Positions 9,586-20,071 of a stretch of DNA of 64,000 nucleotides are shown here, one piece after another. The number at the start of each line of letters is the position of its first letter. The first letter of the stretch is position 1. Position numbers and translations under genes: made by a program. Source of the stretch: Roridomyces roridus (Eukaryota; Basidiomycota; Agaricomycetes; Agaricales; Mycenaceae); assembly GCA_029378245.1 (NCBI GenBank), contig JARKIF010000017.1:1-64000 (forward strand). The letters run 5' to 3'. Under the pieces are notes generated by a model that had not been told where the DNA came from, made no database searches, and saw nothing but the letters and a program-made list of their open reading frames with translations.

Positions 9586-10302
9586 TTAATTTGCCATCTG
9601 AACGTCTGGGACGAGCTTCTGAAGGTCGTGTACGATGGTGGCTAGCAGTGTTTCTTCTTAATGTTAAGGGTTAACAAGATTAACCCTTAATAAGGGCCCC
9701 TTAATTAAGGCTTAGTGTCGGGAGGAACTCATGTTAAGGCCTTATTAAGGGTTAATGATCCCAACAATGATCGGATCAGGTCTTCGGCAACCGGCACTGT
9801 TGCGGAAAGCAGTTGATCAAGGGGCTCTGACTATGTCCTCGAGAGTGCCAGACCCCTGCCAGACCATCCGGGAGAGCTGCTCACACCTCAGGTTCATCAT
9901 ATTTGACAGTTTGGTGCAAGTTTGTTGCCCCTAGGGACTGAGAAAATTTCCATTCAGATTGATGTTAAGCCCTTAAAATGGAGCCCTTAATTAACCCTTA
10001 GCTACAGAAATTACCCTTAATAAGGGCTTAAGAAGAAACACTGGTGGCTAGTGCCTGTACGGTGATATTGAAGTGCGCGTTCGTAAAGGTCCCCCCGACT
10101 GAAACCGGTTCCGGCGCAATGTGGACGTCAGGCTCTCGCTGAACAACGTCAGCCCCAGGTTTCTGTACATTCACTCAGTTTAAATTTCTCTCTCAAGAAA
10201 GGGCGGGTTACGAGTACTTAGCGGGTATTGATTGTCCATGGGCGCGGCAGAAACAAGGGCTAGAGTGGTTGTGAGCGCGAGGAGAGACAGGTTGAAACAC
10301 AT
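9586..10302 (-). pseudogene. Small secreted-protein gene interrupted by a MITE
   Basis: Reading from the ATG at 10302: MCFNLSLLALTTTLALVSAA is a textbook signal peptide, followed by PMDNQYPL. Intron 10163-10217 (GTACTC...ACAG). Exon 2 gives KPGADVVQREPDVHIAPE, PVSVGGTFTNAHFNITVQA, then LATIVHDLQKLVPDVQMAN and a stop at 9586-9588. A 398-bp MITE (9646-10043) with duplicated GTGGCTAG sits between VQA and LAT; removing it and one target copy restores the frame. The ancestral product was about 100 residues, secreted, with one possible N-glycosylation site (NIT). I recognise no family. A TATA box lies 120 bp upstream. Confidence 0.65.
9646..10043. mobile_element. hAT-like MITE, 398 bp
   Basis: Perfect 16-bp ends, CAGTGTTTCTTCTTAA at 9646-9661 and its complement at 10028-10043. 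The target duplication GTGGCTAG lies at 9638-9645 and 10044-10051. The subterminal DNA is full of TTAAGGG/CCCTTAA words arranged as palindromes. CAGTG ends with an 8-bp TSD are typical of hAT. Non-coding. It disrupts the small secreted-protein gene. Confidence 0.9.
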
Positions 10303-10421
10303 TGTACAGAGGGCAAAAAAAGAGTTGGATGCGTGGAGTCGAATAAAAGAAAGGAGCACGATCTCAGATCTTGGGGCGAATGAAGAATGCTTGCTGAAGT
10401 CATTGGGGCGATCTTCAGCTG

Positions 10422-10429
10422 TTTTTATA
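10422..10429 (-). promoter_or_regulatory. TATA box of the small secreted-protein gene
   Basis: TATAAAAA on the minus strand, 120 bp before the ATG at 10302. It supports a real promoter for a gene now broken downstream. Confidence 0.5.
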
Positions 10430-10446
10430 CGCTGGGAATAATTTCA

Positions 10447-10528
10447 GTACCTGGGGTCGCTGTCCTAGTACTGCGGGAATGCGGGGAATCAGCCAATGGC
10501 GAACTCGATTCGCCGTTACCCCAGGTAC
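10447..10528. repeat. 82-bp inverted-repeat foldback
   Basis: GTACCTGGGGT at 10447-10457 is inverted at 10518-10528. A second perfect hairpin (GGCGAA/TTCGCC, 10498-10514) lies inside. The flanks are near-identical (ATTTCA, ATTTGA), suggesting a tiny MITE just upstream of the TATA box at 10422. The imperfect 6-bp flank makes this uncertain. Confidence 0.35.
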
Positions 10529-10534
10529 ATTTGA

Positions 10535-11496
10535 TTCCTTGATATTTATTGGCTTCCACGGAGACCACGAGTATTGCTCAGCAAGATGCTTCGAAGAAAC
10601 TGAGCAAGGAATGAGATGATGTGGTGCAGGAAAGAAACTCGGGCAGGCTGAAAATCTCCGTCGCATTCGAAGATGGCGTCGAATGTGTCGATATGTTCAG
10701 TGTACACGTTGACGGTTGATTCATGAACCACTGAGAGGAACAGCGAAGCAAATAGTGGAGGTAGCTGATGAGCGAATGGGATGTGATCATTGCAAGTAGC
10801 GCGGTTCGAATCCCACACTTGAATGGAGATCTGGGGATTGGGATTAATGTTTTGTTCTTTCTCGTGGGATATTACAGGCCCACAGATATCGCCCGTCTTG
10901 ATACGTAGCAAGACAGTGCGGCCCACGTTGATAAATGTAAAACATAATTTCCATTATAAACGCATGTTCAAAAAAACGGGAAGGGTTCGAACCCTGTCGC
11001 GGCAGCGGCCATCACTCCAAATGCGAAACGCTTCGCATGCCACCGTAATTGTGGCCACCTCAGCCCCACTGTGGCTCGGCGTAGCGTGAAGTTAACTTCA
11101 ATTGAAAGATGTGATCAATGATCGTTGATGAAAATCGATCATCAATCAACCAGTCAGTCAATCAATCAACCAATCAAGACTTCCTCTCTTCCATCAAGTC
11201 TACATACCACCTCCATCGCATCCTGGTCTTCCCTCCAACTTTCCTGATGTCATAGACGTCTCTGCGACTGCGACGAGTCGCGAGAGTGCGAAGGCTCCGG
11301 CCCAACTGAGGTCCGAGTCCTCTGCCCCGAGCCTGCTGCTGCAATGCAGCAATTTTCACGCCCCGGTGCAGTATTCCTAATGCGACCGCACTCCGTCAGT
11401 CCATCTCATGTCCATGCGCGGGAATGGCACTGGGACACACCATCCCGGTGGGTGACGCCACTGACGCGTCGGCGCCGCCGCGGCTTTGGATGTGCG
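10535..11496. other. Intergenic, no gene recognised
   Basis: About 960 bp upstream of the aldo-keto reductase. A minus-strand open frame (10546-10926) has no family resemblance. A perfect B-box GGTTCGAATCC lies at 10803-10813 and a near match at 10984-10994. A run of TCAA/CAAT-type quadruplets (11145-11180) precedes the AKR promoter, whose TATAAAT is at 11497-11503. Confidence 0.4.
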
Positions 11497-11535
11497 TATA
11501 AATACATTTCAATTCCTCGTCTTCCCTCCATCAAG

Positions 11536-13017
<1,482 letters not shown>

Positions 13018-13402
13018 TGTAAGTAGCAAGAGGCTAGAGCGAAAGTTCCAAGATTTGTGCGAGTCAATTGATCAATATGTCAGGTTGAACACCAATCTAA
13101 TCATTGCGGAGCCAGTTCGACTCCCTGTTCTGAATATCCTTCATGTGGTCCACTTTTTCTTTGGGCCACGAGAATTTAAGAACGGTTTGTTCTTATTGTC
13201 GCTCGAGTCCCAGTTGGCTGTACACTGATCTCACACTCCTTATATGTGGAGGGCAGACAATGCATGCGAACAATGTGCCATGTGTTGATGCTCATGAGGT
13301 TGAACATCGGTTGCCGTGGGTGCATGGCTGGCTACTGTTCGAGCAGGTCCCCAGGTTGATCCGCACCTCTCTCTCTGGCCTTCACTCAATTAAATGAATT
13401 CA

Positions 13403-14791
13403 CTAAATAATCTCCAAAATCGCCTCCCTCAACCCCTCGATAAACTGTTCAACAAACGGCGTATCGACACTCGAATCCGTCCAGCCAAAAGAGAAATTCA
13501 ACGCGCCAGAAGGGTCACCAGTGAGACTGAAAGCAAGGGCATGCCCCACAATCACATCCGACTGTGCGAACACCGTTCGTCCAACGCTCCACCGCCCTTT
13601 GACGTCAGGCGTCTCGAACCGCCCGATATTGGACATCGTAAACCCAGCCTCGCGCCTCGTCCCAAGCTTCTCCTGCATAAAGGGCACATACTGTCCAAAC
13701 AGCCAACGGAGCATACCAACGGTCTTGGCTGCGCTGGTTTTCATACTCGCAAGTTCGCGCGACTCCCGTGCAGCGTCGGCCCAGGAGAAGATGGGGTCAA
13801 GGCGTGGGTACGTGGTGCGAGAGCTAGGGTAGTCGATGATGGCCTCGCGCGGGAGGTTGGCAGCGCCACGGAGGGATATGGCGGTGATCGCTGCGATGCG
13901 TTTGTATCGGATCGAGGGATCCGACTGGAGGAGGCGGGAGAGGACATTGATGGCGAGGACGTAGAGGACGCTGGTGATGGTGGCGCCGTGGGCACGGCAG
14001 GCGGCGAGGAGCTGGGATGATTCTGCGCTAGGGAGCGTGAGGAAGCGGATGTGGGTGTTGATTTGTGGAGGCGCCTTGAGTGGCGTGGGGTGTCCGCTCC
14101 ACGCAGAGCGGGCGGGCCTCCACGAAGCCGGGGCGAAATGCTCGTAGAGTTCTTGGACAGTCCGGAGGAAGGAGGGGCGGACGTCAACCAGCTGTTCAAC
14201 TGGTGGAATGAGCAGGGTGGTGTCGGGAACCATCACGACTGGAGAGGCGTCGACGGAAGTGCTGGTGCTTGTTTCTTGCAGCGCGCGAAAGAGAAGCATA
14301 TGGAACGACAAAAGACTCTCTCCGTCGCAAATCGCGTGGTGATTCGCAAAAATGAGGGTATTATCGGCCAACACTTCGACGCGCCACAGCGGGAGAGCGG
14401 TTTGCGTTTTGATGGGTCGCGCCAGTTGACTCTCGTATGCATCCGCCAGCTCCCGTTCCCCAGAAAATTCCACCACCTGCGACAAATCCACGCTGGGGAG
14501 GCGGACCCACGACACGTTTGCGGTAGCCTCGTCACCCATCGTTTGCAAGCCAAGCGGTGCCTGGCTTTCGATCAGGTTGCGTAGTGCGGGGAAGAGGATG
14601 TCGGGGGTGAGGACGGTGCCATCTTGGGTGGTGTACTGCGCCGACGCGAGTATGACGGTATCAAGACCCAGAAACGCCTTGGTTATGTGGAATCGTTCCA
14701 TAAGACCTATAAAGACTGTTGGAATTTGCTGATGCCGAAAGGTTAGGAGTGGGGACTCACCGATGCGCCGAAGAACCTGTGGGGAATCCAT
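13403..14791 (-). CDS. Alcohol O-acetyltransferase-like protein (AATase/condensation fold)
   Basis: The sequence carries the HHxxxDG catalytic motif (NHHAICDGES, about residue 170) and a C-terminal NFSFGWTDSSV segment like the structural motif of this fold. The N-terminal part GLMERFHITKAFLGLDTVIL is typical of fungal alcohol acetyltransferases (PF07247-type). The ATG at 14791 begins MDSPQVLRRI; an in-frame 45-bp intron (14716-14760, minus-strand GTGAGT...ACAG) probably joins RRI to VFIGLMERF. The product is 447 aa spliced or 462 aa unspliced, both open. The family transfers acetyl groups from acetyl-CoA to alcohols, making esters. Its start lies about 1 kb from the divergent OYE gene, and its 3' end faces the AKR. 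Substrate unknown. Confidence 0.85.
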   Translation of the reverse strand: MDSPQVLRRIGESPLLTFRHQQIPTVFIGLMERFHITKAFLGLDTVILASAQYTTQDGTVLTPDILFPALRNLIESQAPLGLQTMGDEATANVSWVRLPSVDLSQVVEFSGERELADAYESQLARPIKTQTALPLWRVEVLADNTLIFANHHAICDGESLLSFHMLLFRALQETSTSTSVDASPVVMVPDTTLLIPPVEQLVDVRPSFLRTVQELYEHFAPASWRPARSAWSGHPTPLKAPPQINTHIRFLTLPSAESSQLLAACRAHGATITSVLYVLAINVLSRLLQSDPSIRYKRIAAITAISLRGAANLPREAIIDYPSSRTTYPRLDPIFSWADAARESRELASMKTSAAKTVGMLRWLFGQYVPFMQEKLGTRREAGFTMSNIGRFETPDVKGRWSVGRTVFAQSDVIVGHALAFSLTGDPSGALNFSFGWTDSSVDTPFVEQFIEGLREAILEII

Positions 14792-15841
14792 CGAGAGGGA
14801 GTTTTGAGTGAGTGTGTATCCTGGAACTTATGGAAGCGGGTCTACCGTGCAGCCGTGATTTGACCAACTAGTTATTATTCATCCCACGGAGGGGATCACC
14901 GATCAGCGCAGGTGTGCACAACTGGTGAAGCGATACCTACCCTTACCTACCCCATAGTTACTTAATTTCCATCCACATCCACATAGCCATAAGGTTGAAC
15001 ATGACACGCATTAACTGGTTGGGCTCGGAATCGCAAATGGCTCGCCCGGACCGGAGACTAGTCTCTCGTGGACAGACGCTATACCCATTATCTCATACCT
15101 CGAAGAAGGCTGCGCTCCATGATTGACGGCTGGTAGGCGGTGCGAAGACCTTCTCATGCCGACGTACTAGAATGGCGGAAGTCGGGACGATATCCGTAGA
15201 GACTGAGACGGTAATTTGGTATTTCGAGACAAACACTGTCAAGAAGACGATTTGAGTGCCCCGTTCCCAACAAAAGACGAGAGTTCGCTTGCATGTCGGG
15301 CCGCATACTTAGGAAAGTGATGAAGTTGACCAAATGCCACTCGATCGGACTCGGATGCTTCGCGAGCAGCTACTCGGTTGCTTTTGCGGAACGAGGTGGG
15401 CACGAGAAACGAGAAGAGGTGGGCTCTCGAGGCACCAGAGCGCCGATGATGGTGGACGGAAGCAAGGAGAGTTTGATGCTGATTAGATCAGTTGATCGAC
15501 CATCACATGTGACCCGGCGTTGTCAGCCTTATCTGATGCGGCATCGACTTGCTCTCTGCCACCATCTCAGCTCTGCTGCCAAACTCAATGCCGTGGCCCG
15601 TTTCTCGCATCGGAAACCGCCCCAGTTGAATGCTTACTCCTTATTGCTCAAGACCGCGAGCCTCGGAGATTCTGCGGGACAGCGCGTCTAATTTAACCTG
15701 CCGCTGACTGAGTCTCACTCAGCACTTACACACTCGCCGAGTGAGTTATCCTCGTTCCTTTGCATTACAAGACACTTACAATAGCTATGAAAGTCGCTGC
15801 AATGTCTCAGAGAACATCCATCTCATCCCAATCAAACTCCA
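14792..15841. other. Shared divergent promoter region
   Basis: 1,050 bp between the divergent starts of the acetyltransferase (minus) and OYE (plus). An open frame at 15293-15691 has no family resemblance. A T/C-rich, ACACTCGCC-containing stretch (about 15715-15840) looks like the OYE leader. No repeats stand out. Confidence 0.4.
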
Positions 15842-17096
15842 ATGTCGACTCCAAAACTCTTCCAATCTACTCGCGTCGGTGATATTGAGCTCGCTCACCG
15901 AGTGGTATTCGCCCCGACGACGAGGCTTCGCGCCGACTCGCACCATGTGCTGCTTCCCCATGTCGCAGAATACTACGGCCAGCGTGCCAGCACATCGGGC
16001 AGTCTCCTTATCTCGGAGGCTGCTTTCATTGCGGCGCGTGCCGGTGGCTACACGAACCCCCCGGGAATCTGGTCTGATGAGCAAATAGCCGCTTGGAAGA
16101 AGGTGTGCCTGTTATACGATTCATTCTGATATCATTTCTTATGGCTCGATAGGTCACCGACGCGGTGCACGCCAAAGGGTCGTATATGTTCCTCCAGCTC
16201 TGGGCCCTCGGTCGCGCAGCCGAACCCGCAGTCTTGGCTGCAGAGGGGCTGCCTTTCGTTTCGGCTTCCAACATCCCTGCTGGCACGGGCGAGGTCCCTC
16301 GTCCGCTCTCCGTTGAGGAAATCCAAGAATACATCCAACTCTACGCGACAGCCGCCTCCAACGCCGTCCACAAGGCTGGCTTTGACGGTGTTGAGATCCA
16401 CGGGGCCAACGGATATCTCCTCGACCAATTCCTCCACGACCGTAGCAACGTCCGGACCGACACTTACGGCGGCTCCATCGAGAACCGCGTCCGCTTCCCA
16501 CTCGAGGTGGTCGAAGCTGTTGTAAACGCCGTCGGGGAGACCAAGACCGGATTTAGAATTAGCCCGTGGGGGACTTTCAACGGTGAGGCTGCACATCGTA
16601 TATTCACTATCGTCGCTTACCTTGTCCAGATATGCAATTCGACGAACCGAAGCCGACGTTCACGCACCTCGTCACTGAACTCCGTGATCGCTTCCCTAAA
16701 CTGGCGTACCTTCACGTCGTCGAGCCCCGCGTAGACGGCACCACAACGGTTGATGTCAAAGCAGGTTATTCTAACGACTTCATCCGGGAAATTTGGGGTT
16801 CCCGTCCACTCATCAGCGCCGGCGGCTACAACCGTGAGACAGCCCTCGCCGCTGCCGAGGAAAAGGGCGACTTGATCGCTTTTGCTCGTCCGTACATCGC
16901 TAACGTCAGTCATCCTTCTTCAAACTATTATTTATTTGACTCTGACGCCATTCTTTTGCAGCCCGACCTTCCTTACCGACTTTTGCATGGAATTGCTCTC
17001 GCTGTAGGGAACCGTGCGCTGTACTACGCGCCGGGGAGTATAGACCCCGCGGGGTATACGGACTACCCTTTCGCGCCAGTCGTCGAGGCGCATTAA
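15842..17096 (+). CDS. Old yellow enzyme-type NADH:flavin oxidoreductase
   Basis: An FMN-dependent ene-reductase. The ATG at 15842 starts MSTPKLFQSTRVGDIELAHR, followed by VVFAPTTRLRAD. Exon junctions lie near 16101/16153, 16582/16632 and 16903/16962. The substrate/FMN motif EIHGANGYLLDQFLHDRSN contains the paired His and Asn typical of OYEs, and TYGGSIENRVRF follows. The phosphate-binding part reads PLISAGGYN and LIAFARPYIAN. The terminus is YTDYPFAPVVEAH. Length (~370 aa) is normal. Family chemistry is reduction of activated C=C bonds with NAD(P)H. It lies next to an AKR and an acetyltransferase, so all three could act on related carbonyl/alcohol compounds, but no substrate can be assigned. 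Confidence 0.92.
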
Positions 17097-17534
17097 ATTT
17101 CTTCGCTTGGTTTCGCATATAATATACATTATTTCGTATAATTCTTTGTAGAACATGTACTAGTGGATCAACTGGAGCCAACGGACAGGCTGTTTACATT
17201 TATAAGAGAACTCGAGCGGCGTGGAAGGGAAAATGGGACCTGATGCCAATCCCACGATGCTTCTTTCTTTGCTTTCTTCCTCAGTCCCTCAGTCTCAGTC
17301 TCAACGTAATGGCTAAAACTCGCGGTCCCTTTCATTCGAGGACCCAGAAAATGACTCCAGGTCTCTGACATACCAGCATTACTCGTGCCGTCCCTGGCTG
17401 GTCTCCACTCGAATCAATCAGAAGCTTTGGGTACATAGTAAGCTGCCTCCGTTGTCTACTTCAAAGTGTTGAATTGACTTCAATCCAAACCGGTCATGGT
17501 ACGATGTACGAATGACGTTACATTTTTTTTCTCA

Positions 17535-18077
17535 CTAGTACCACCATTGGAAATCGGTTTCCACAGCCTGTGGAACCTCCACGTCCGGAAGCGTCAACTC
17601 TCTCTCCGCGCCTTCACCCCTAACGACGTGGTCCACGAATTCCTGGTGGGACGTGAACCGTTTACTATGCTTCTTGAGCACATAGTCGTCCATGAAGTAG
17701 TACTCCCCTCCAGCGGTAAACAAGAAGTGAAGGCCGCCAGAGTTGGGACTGTACGCCAGCATCTCGACGGTGCCGGGCAACACCCACGTCTCCTTGAACA
17801 GTTTGTCAATTTTGAGCTTTCCGTCCCGCGTGCGGTTGTCCCAGAACACAACGAGGTAAAAACCCATCCAATCGGTGGACCACATTCCCTTCGAGTCCTC
17901 GCGGATCGTCGGGTCGGTAAACCAATCTCCGCAAATATCCCGGATTGCTTTGCGGCTTTCCTCTGCGAGTTTCTTCAAACTGATATACTATTTTAGGTCT
18001 CGAAGAAGATGGAGAGGTATGAACACTCACTCCGCTAAAGTGAGGCGCGGCAGAAGTTGGTCAGTCCGGGGGTCCAT
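17535..18077 (-). CDS. Uncharacterised protein, duplicate of the gene at 36.3 kb
   Basis: Start ATG at 18077 (MDPRTDQLLPRLTLA). An intron of about 50 bp (donor GTGAGTGTTC, acceptor TATATCAG) joins to DLKKLAEESRKAIRDICGDW. The body contains FTDPTIREDSKGMWSTDW, VFWDNRTRDGKLKIDKLFKE, GGEYYFMDDYVLKKHSKRF and PQAVETDFQWWY, about 160 aa. It resembles an NTF2-like or small alpha/beta fold (aromatic, acidic), but I cannot assign a family. The paralogue at 36337-36885 shares exon structure, most residues and even upstream DNA (GATGCTCTAGGGG, CCGAGACCCAAGACAGGAGA), so the duplicated unit includes the promoter. Confidence 0.75.
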
Positions 18078-18577
18078 CGTGGATGTTTTGATGTCATAAA
18101 TCGAAATGTTCCTCTTTTATAGATGCTCTAGGGGTTGTGCCGAGACCCAAGACAGGAGAGGCGTACGATCGATGACTCAATTTCTTGTCCATCTTGCTTC
18201 AGAAGAGGCGATGATTTAGAGATTATTTAGTGAATGTATTCGAATTGGATTGAGTATTATATCGAGCGTTAAATGCCGTCTTCAGGAATAATCCAATGAC
18301 GAGACCCTGCAAATTCAATCAGCCCGAATACTAGCAGAAACGAGATGAAAACACACTGGGAACAGGGAGACCCCAATGGTCGATCAAAGTGGCAGGTAAC
18401 GAGATTGTTGTGACCGACGCGGGCCGGGTCACAGATCGTCGTTACCTCTAGGAGAGCCCGGATACCTTCAAGCTAACATGATGTCCGGTCCAGTCTGCTG
18501 CGGCCCTTTTGCCAAAATGCCCCAAGTCGCCATTATTCCGTCTGCCCGCCTTCAAGAACAGGGATGTTGCGAATTGG

Positions 18578-19931
18578 ATGAAGACGACATTTCCGTCGGA
18601 GCTGGCGTTACTTCAAGCAAAGGAGGGCAGCCCGGAGGCAATCCTACAGGTCGAGAACGCAATTCTTCGCCGCGCACTCGAGGACTTGCACAAGTTGGCC
18701 TCGAAAAGTGATTCTAAACTGGATAACCTTGCGGCCATGATTGAGCGTCGCACTGCGGTGCTCTCCCCAGCGAAAGGCTTTTCCTCGACGTCCTACCACC
18801 ACGCTGGTAAGTATCTTGATTGATGGAAGAAGTGCCAGGTTACTAACCTATGCTGCAGTGACGTCGTTTTCTTCTCCTTCAACCCCACCTCGAACTCGAG
18901 GTCCCGCTTCTACGGCACCCATCGACGCTGCCACTACGTCTCCAATCATCATCCATGTCAATGAGCAGATGCAAGAGACAGGCACGTACGAGTCTCTAGA
19001 GGCTGATGGGGCGACATCTATGGGTGCGTTTGTGAACGAGAGCCCCAAGACGCCTGGTGTTGCGAGAGAGCCGACGCAGGTCGACCTTCACCTGCCGAAG
19101 GAGGCCTTCTACAAACCGGGTGTGTTTTCTCTTTGTGATTTAGCTGAATATGTCTCATACCGCGCTAGGTGACCCAATGGGTATCGTCCCCCCCTTCTTC
19201 GGCCAGAAGAGTGTGCGCTGGCAAGATGTCCTTCCGTTGATTGTCCAGCCCTGCGTTTGCTGGCCGCTATGGAAGCCCAAGTCGGTCGACAGCTATGTGA
19301 CGGTAGACGACATTTGGGCCTCATGGATTGATGGTGCCCCAGTAATGGTCGACGGCACCCAGAAGCGCAAGAACCCTCCTCTCATGCTTGCAGAGCAGTA
19401 CCTCGGGAATCGCTGGCGTACGCCCGAGGGCGACAGGGTAAGTTTTCACGATTCTAGTTGGGCAAGCACTCACTCTATCCCAGGAACGAAACGCGGCTGC
19501 GCAGCATTGGGCCCGATACCGAGAGATACCAGAGTGGATCGCACAGGAATCCCACAAGCGTGGATGCTCGCCGGCGGATGTTATCAAGGAGCTTGAGGCG
19601 ATGCGGGTGGTTGATGGGCAGAAGAAAGGACTAAACTTTTTGCAGAAGAGGCTTTCGGAGCTGCGGAAGGAGGCAGCAAAAGCAGCAAAAGCAGCAAACG
19701 CTCAGCAGGCGACGGTGCGTATTGATTCAATCCTTTAATTTCCCTTCTGTGTCCCTGAGCATTGGACAGGTTGCGGCCTCCTCTCCCGCGCTCAACGTAT
19801 CCGCCGACACGGTCTCGGACCCTGGGCAGTCCGAGGCCACTCTAGACCAGACCGAGGCGGCTGTACCAACGCGCAAGCGTGCCTGCGCGGCGGATGCGCG
19901 GCGGGCAGCATCGAAGAAGCTGAAAACATAG
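18578..19931 (+). CDS. GCR1-like DNA-binding domain protein (possible Crypton remnant)
   Basis: Exons read: (ANW)MKTTFPSELALLQAKEGSP with a predicted coiled coil (QVENAILRRALEDLHKLASK); a Ser/Thr/Pro linker; then RWQDVLPLIVQPCVCWPLWK, TVDDIWASWIDG, NPPLMLAEQYLGNRWRTP, HWARYREIPEWIAQE and ADVIKELEAMR. This pattern (W..Y/W, NRWR, R.IPEWI, ELE..R) resembles the GCR1_C domain found in fungal regulators and in proteins linked to Crypton tyrosine recombinases. The tail RKRACAADARRAASKKLK looks like a nuclear signal. The coding frame extends 5' of 18578 to a stop at 18479 without an ATG, so an upstream exon is missing or the gene is 5'-truncated. No recombinase core is seen upstream. Confidence 0.6.
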
Positions 19932-20071
19932 ATTCTGTATGCACAATAGTTTTATACCTTCTGAATTATACTGCACCTCATTTCTCATCCTTCCTGCGAG
20001 CGTCGTGGATCATGATTCACTATCTGAGACAGGGGTGTAATTTGCTCCTTCCTCTCTACCTCCACACTCAG

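Noticed and set aside
9660..10030. TTAAGGG/CCCTTAA runs resembling telomeric repeats
   Set aside because: The words are palindromic parts of a MITE with an 8-bp TSD. They are not a head-to-tail TTAGGG array.
10960..11080. Possible tRNA around GGGTTCGAACCCT
   Set aside because: The T-arm pairs only partly and no acceptor, D or anticodon arm can be formed on either strand.
13403..14791. Treating the acetyltransferase as intronless
   Set aside because: The 45-bp segment 14716-14760 has good donor and acceptor sites, and its removal gives the family-typical RxxGLxERF start. The unspliced form cannot be excluded, because the segment is a multiple of three and open.
15293..15691. Plus-strand 132-codon frame in the divergent promoter
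   Set aside because: No recognisable domain, and it lies between two well-supported divergent starts.
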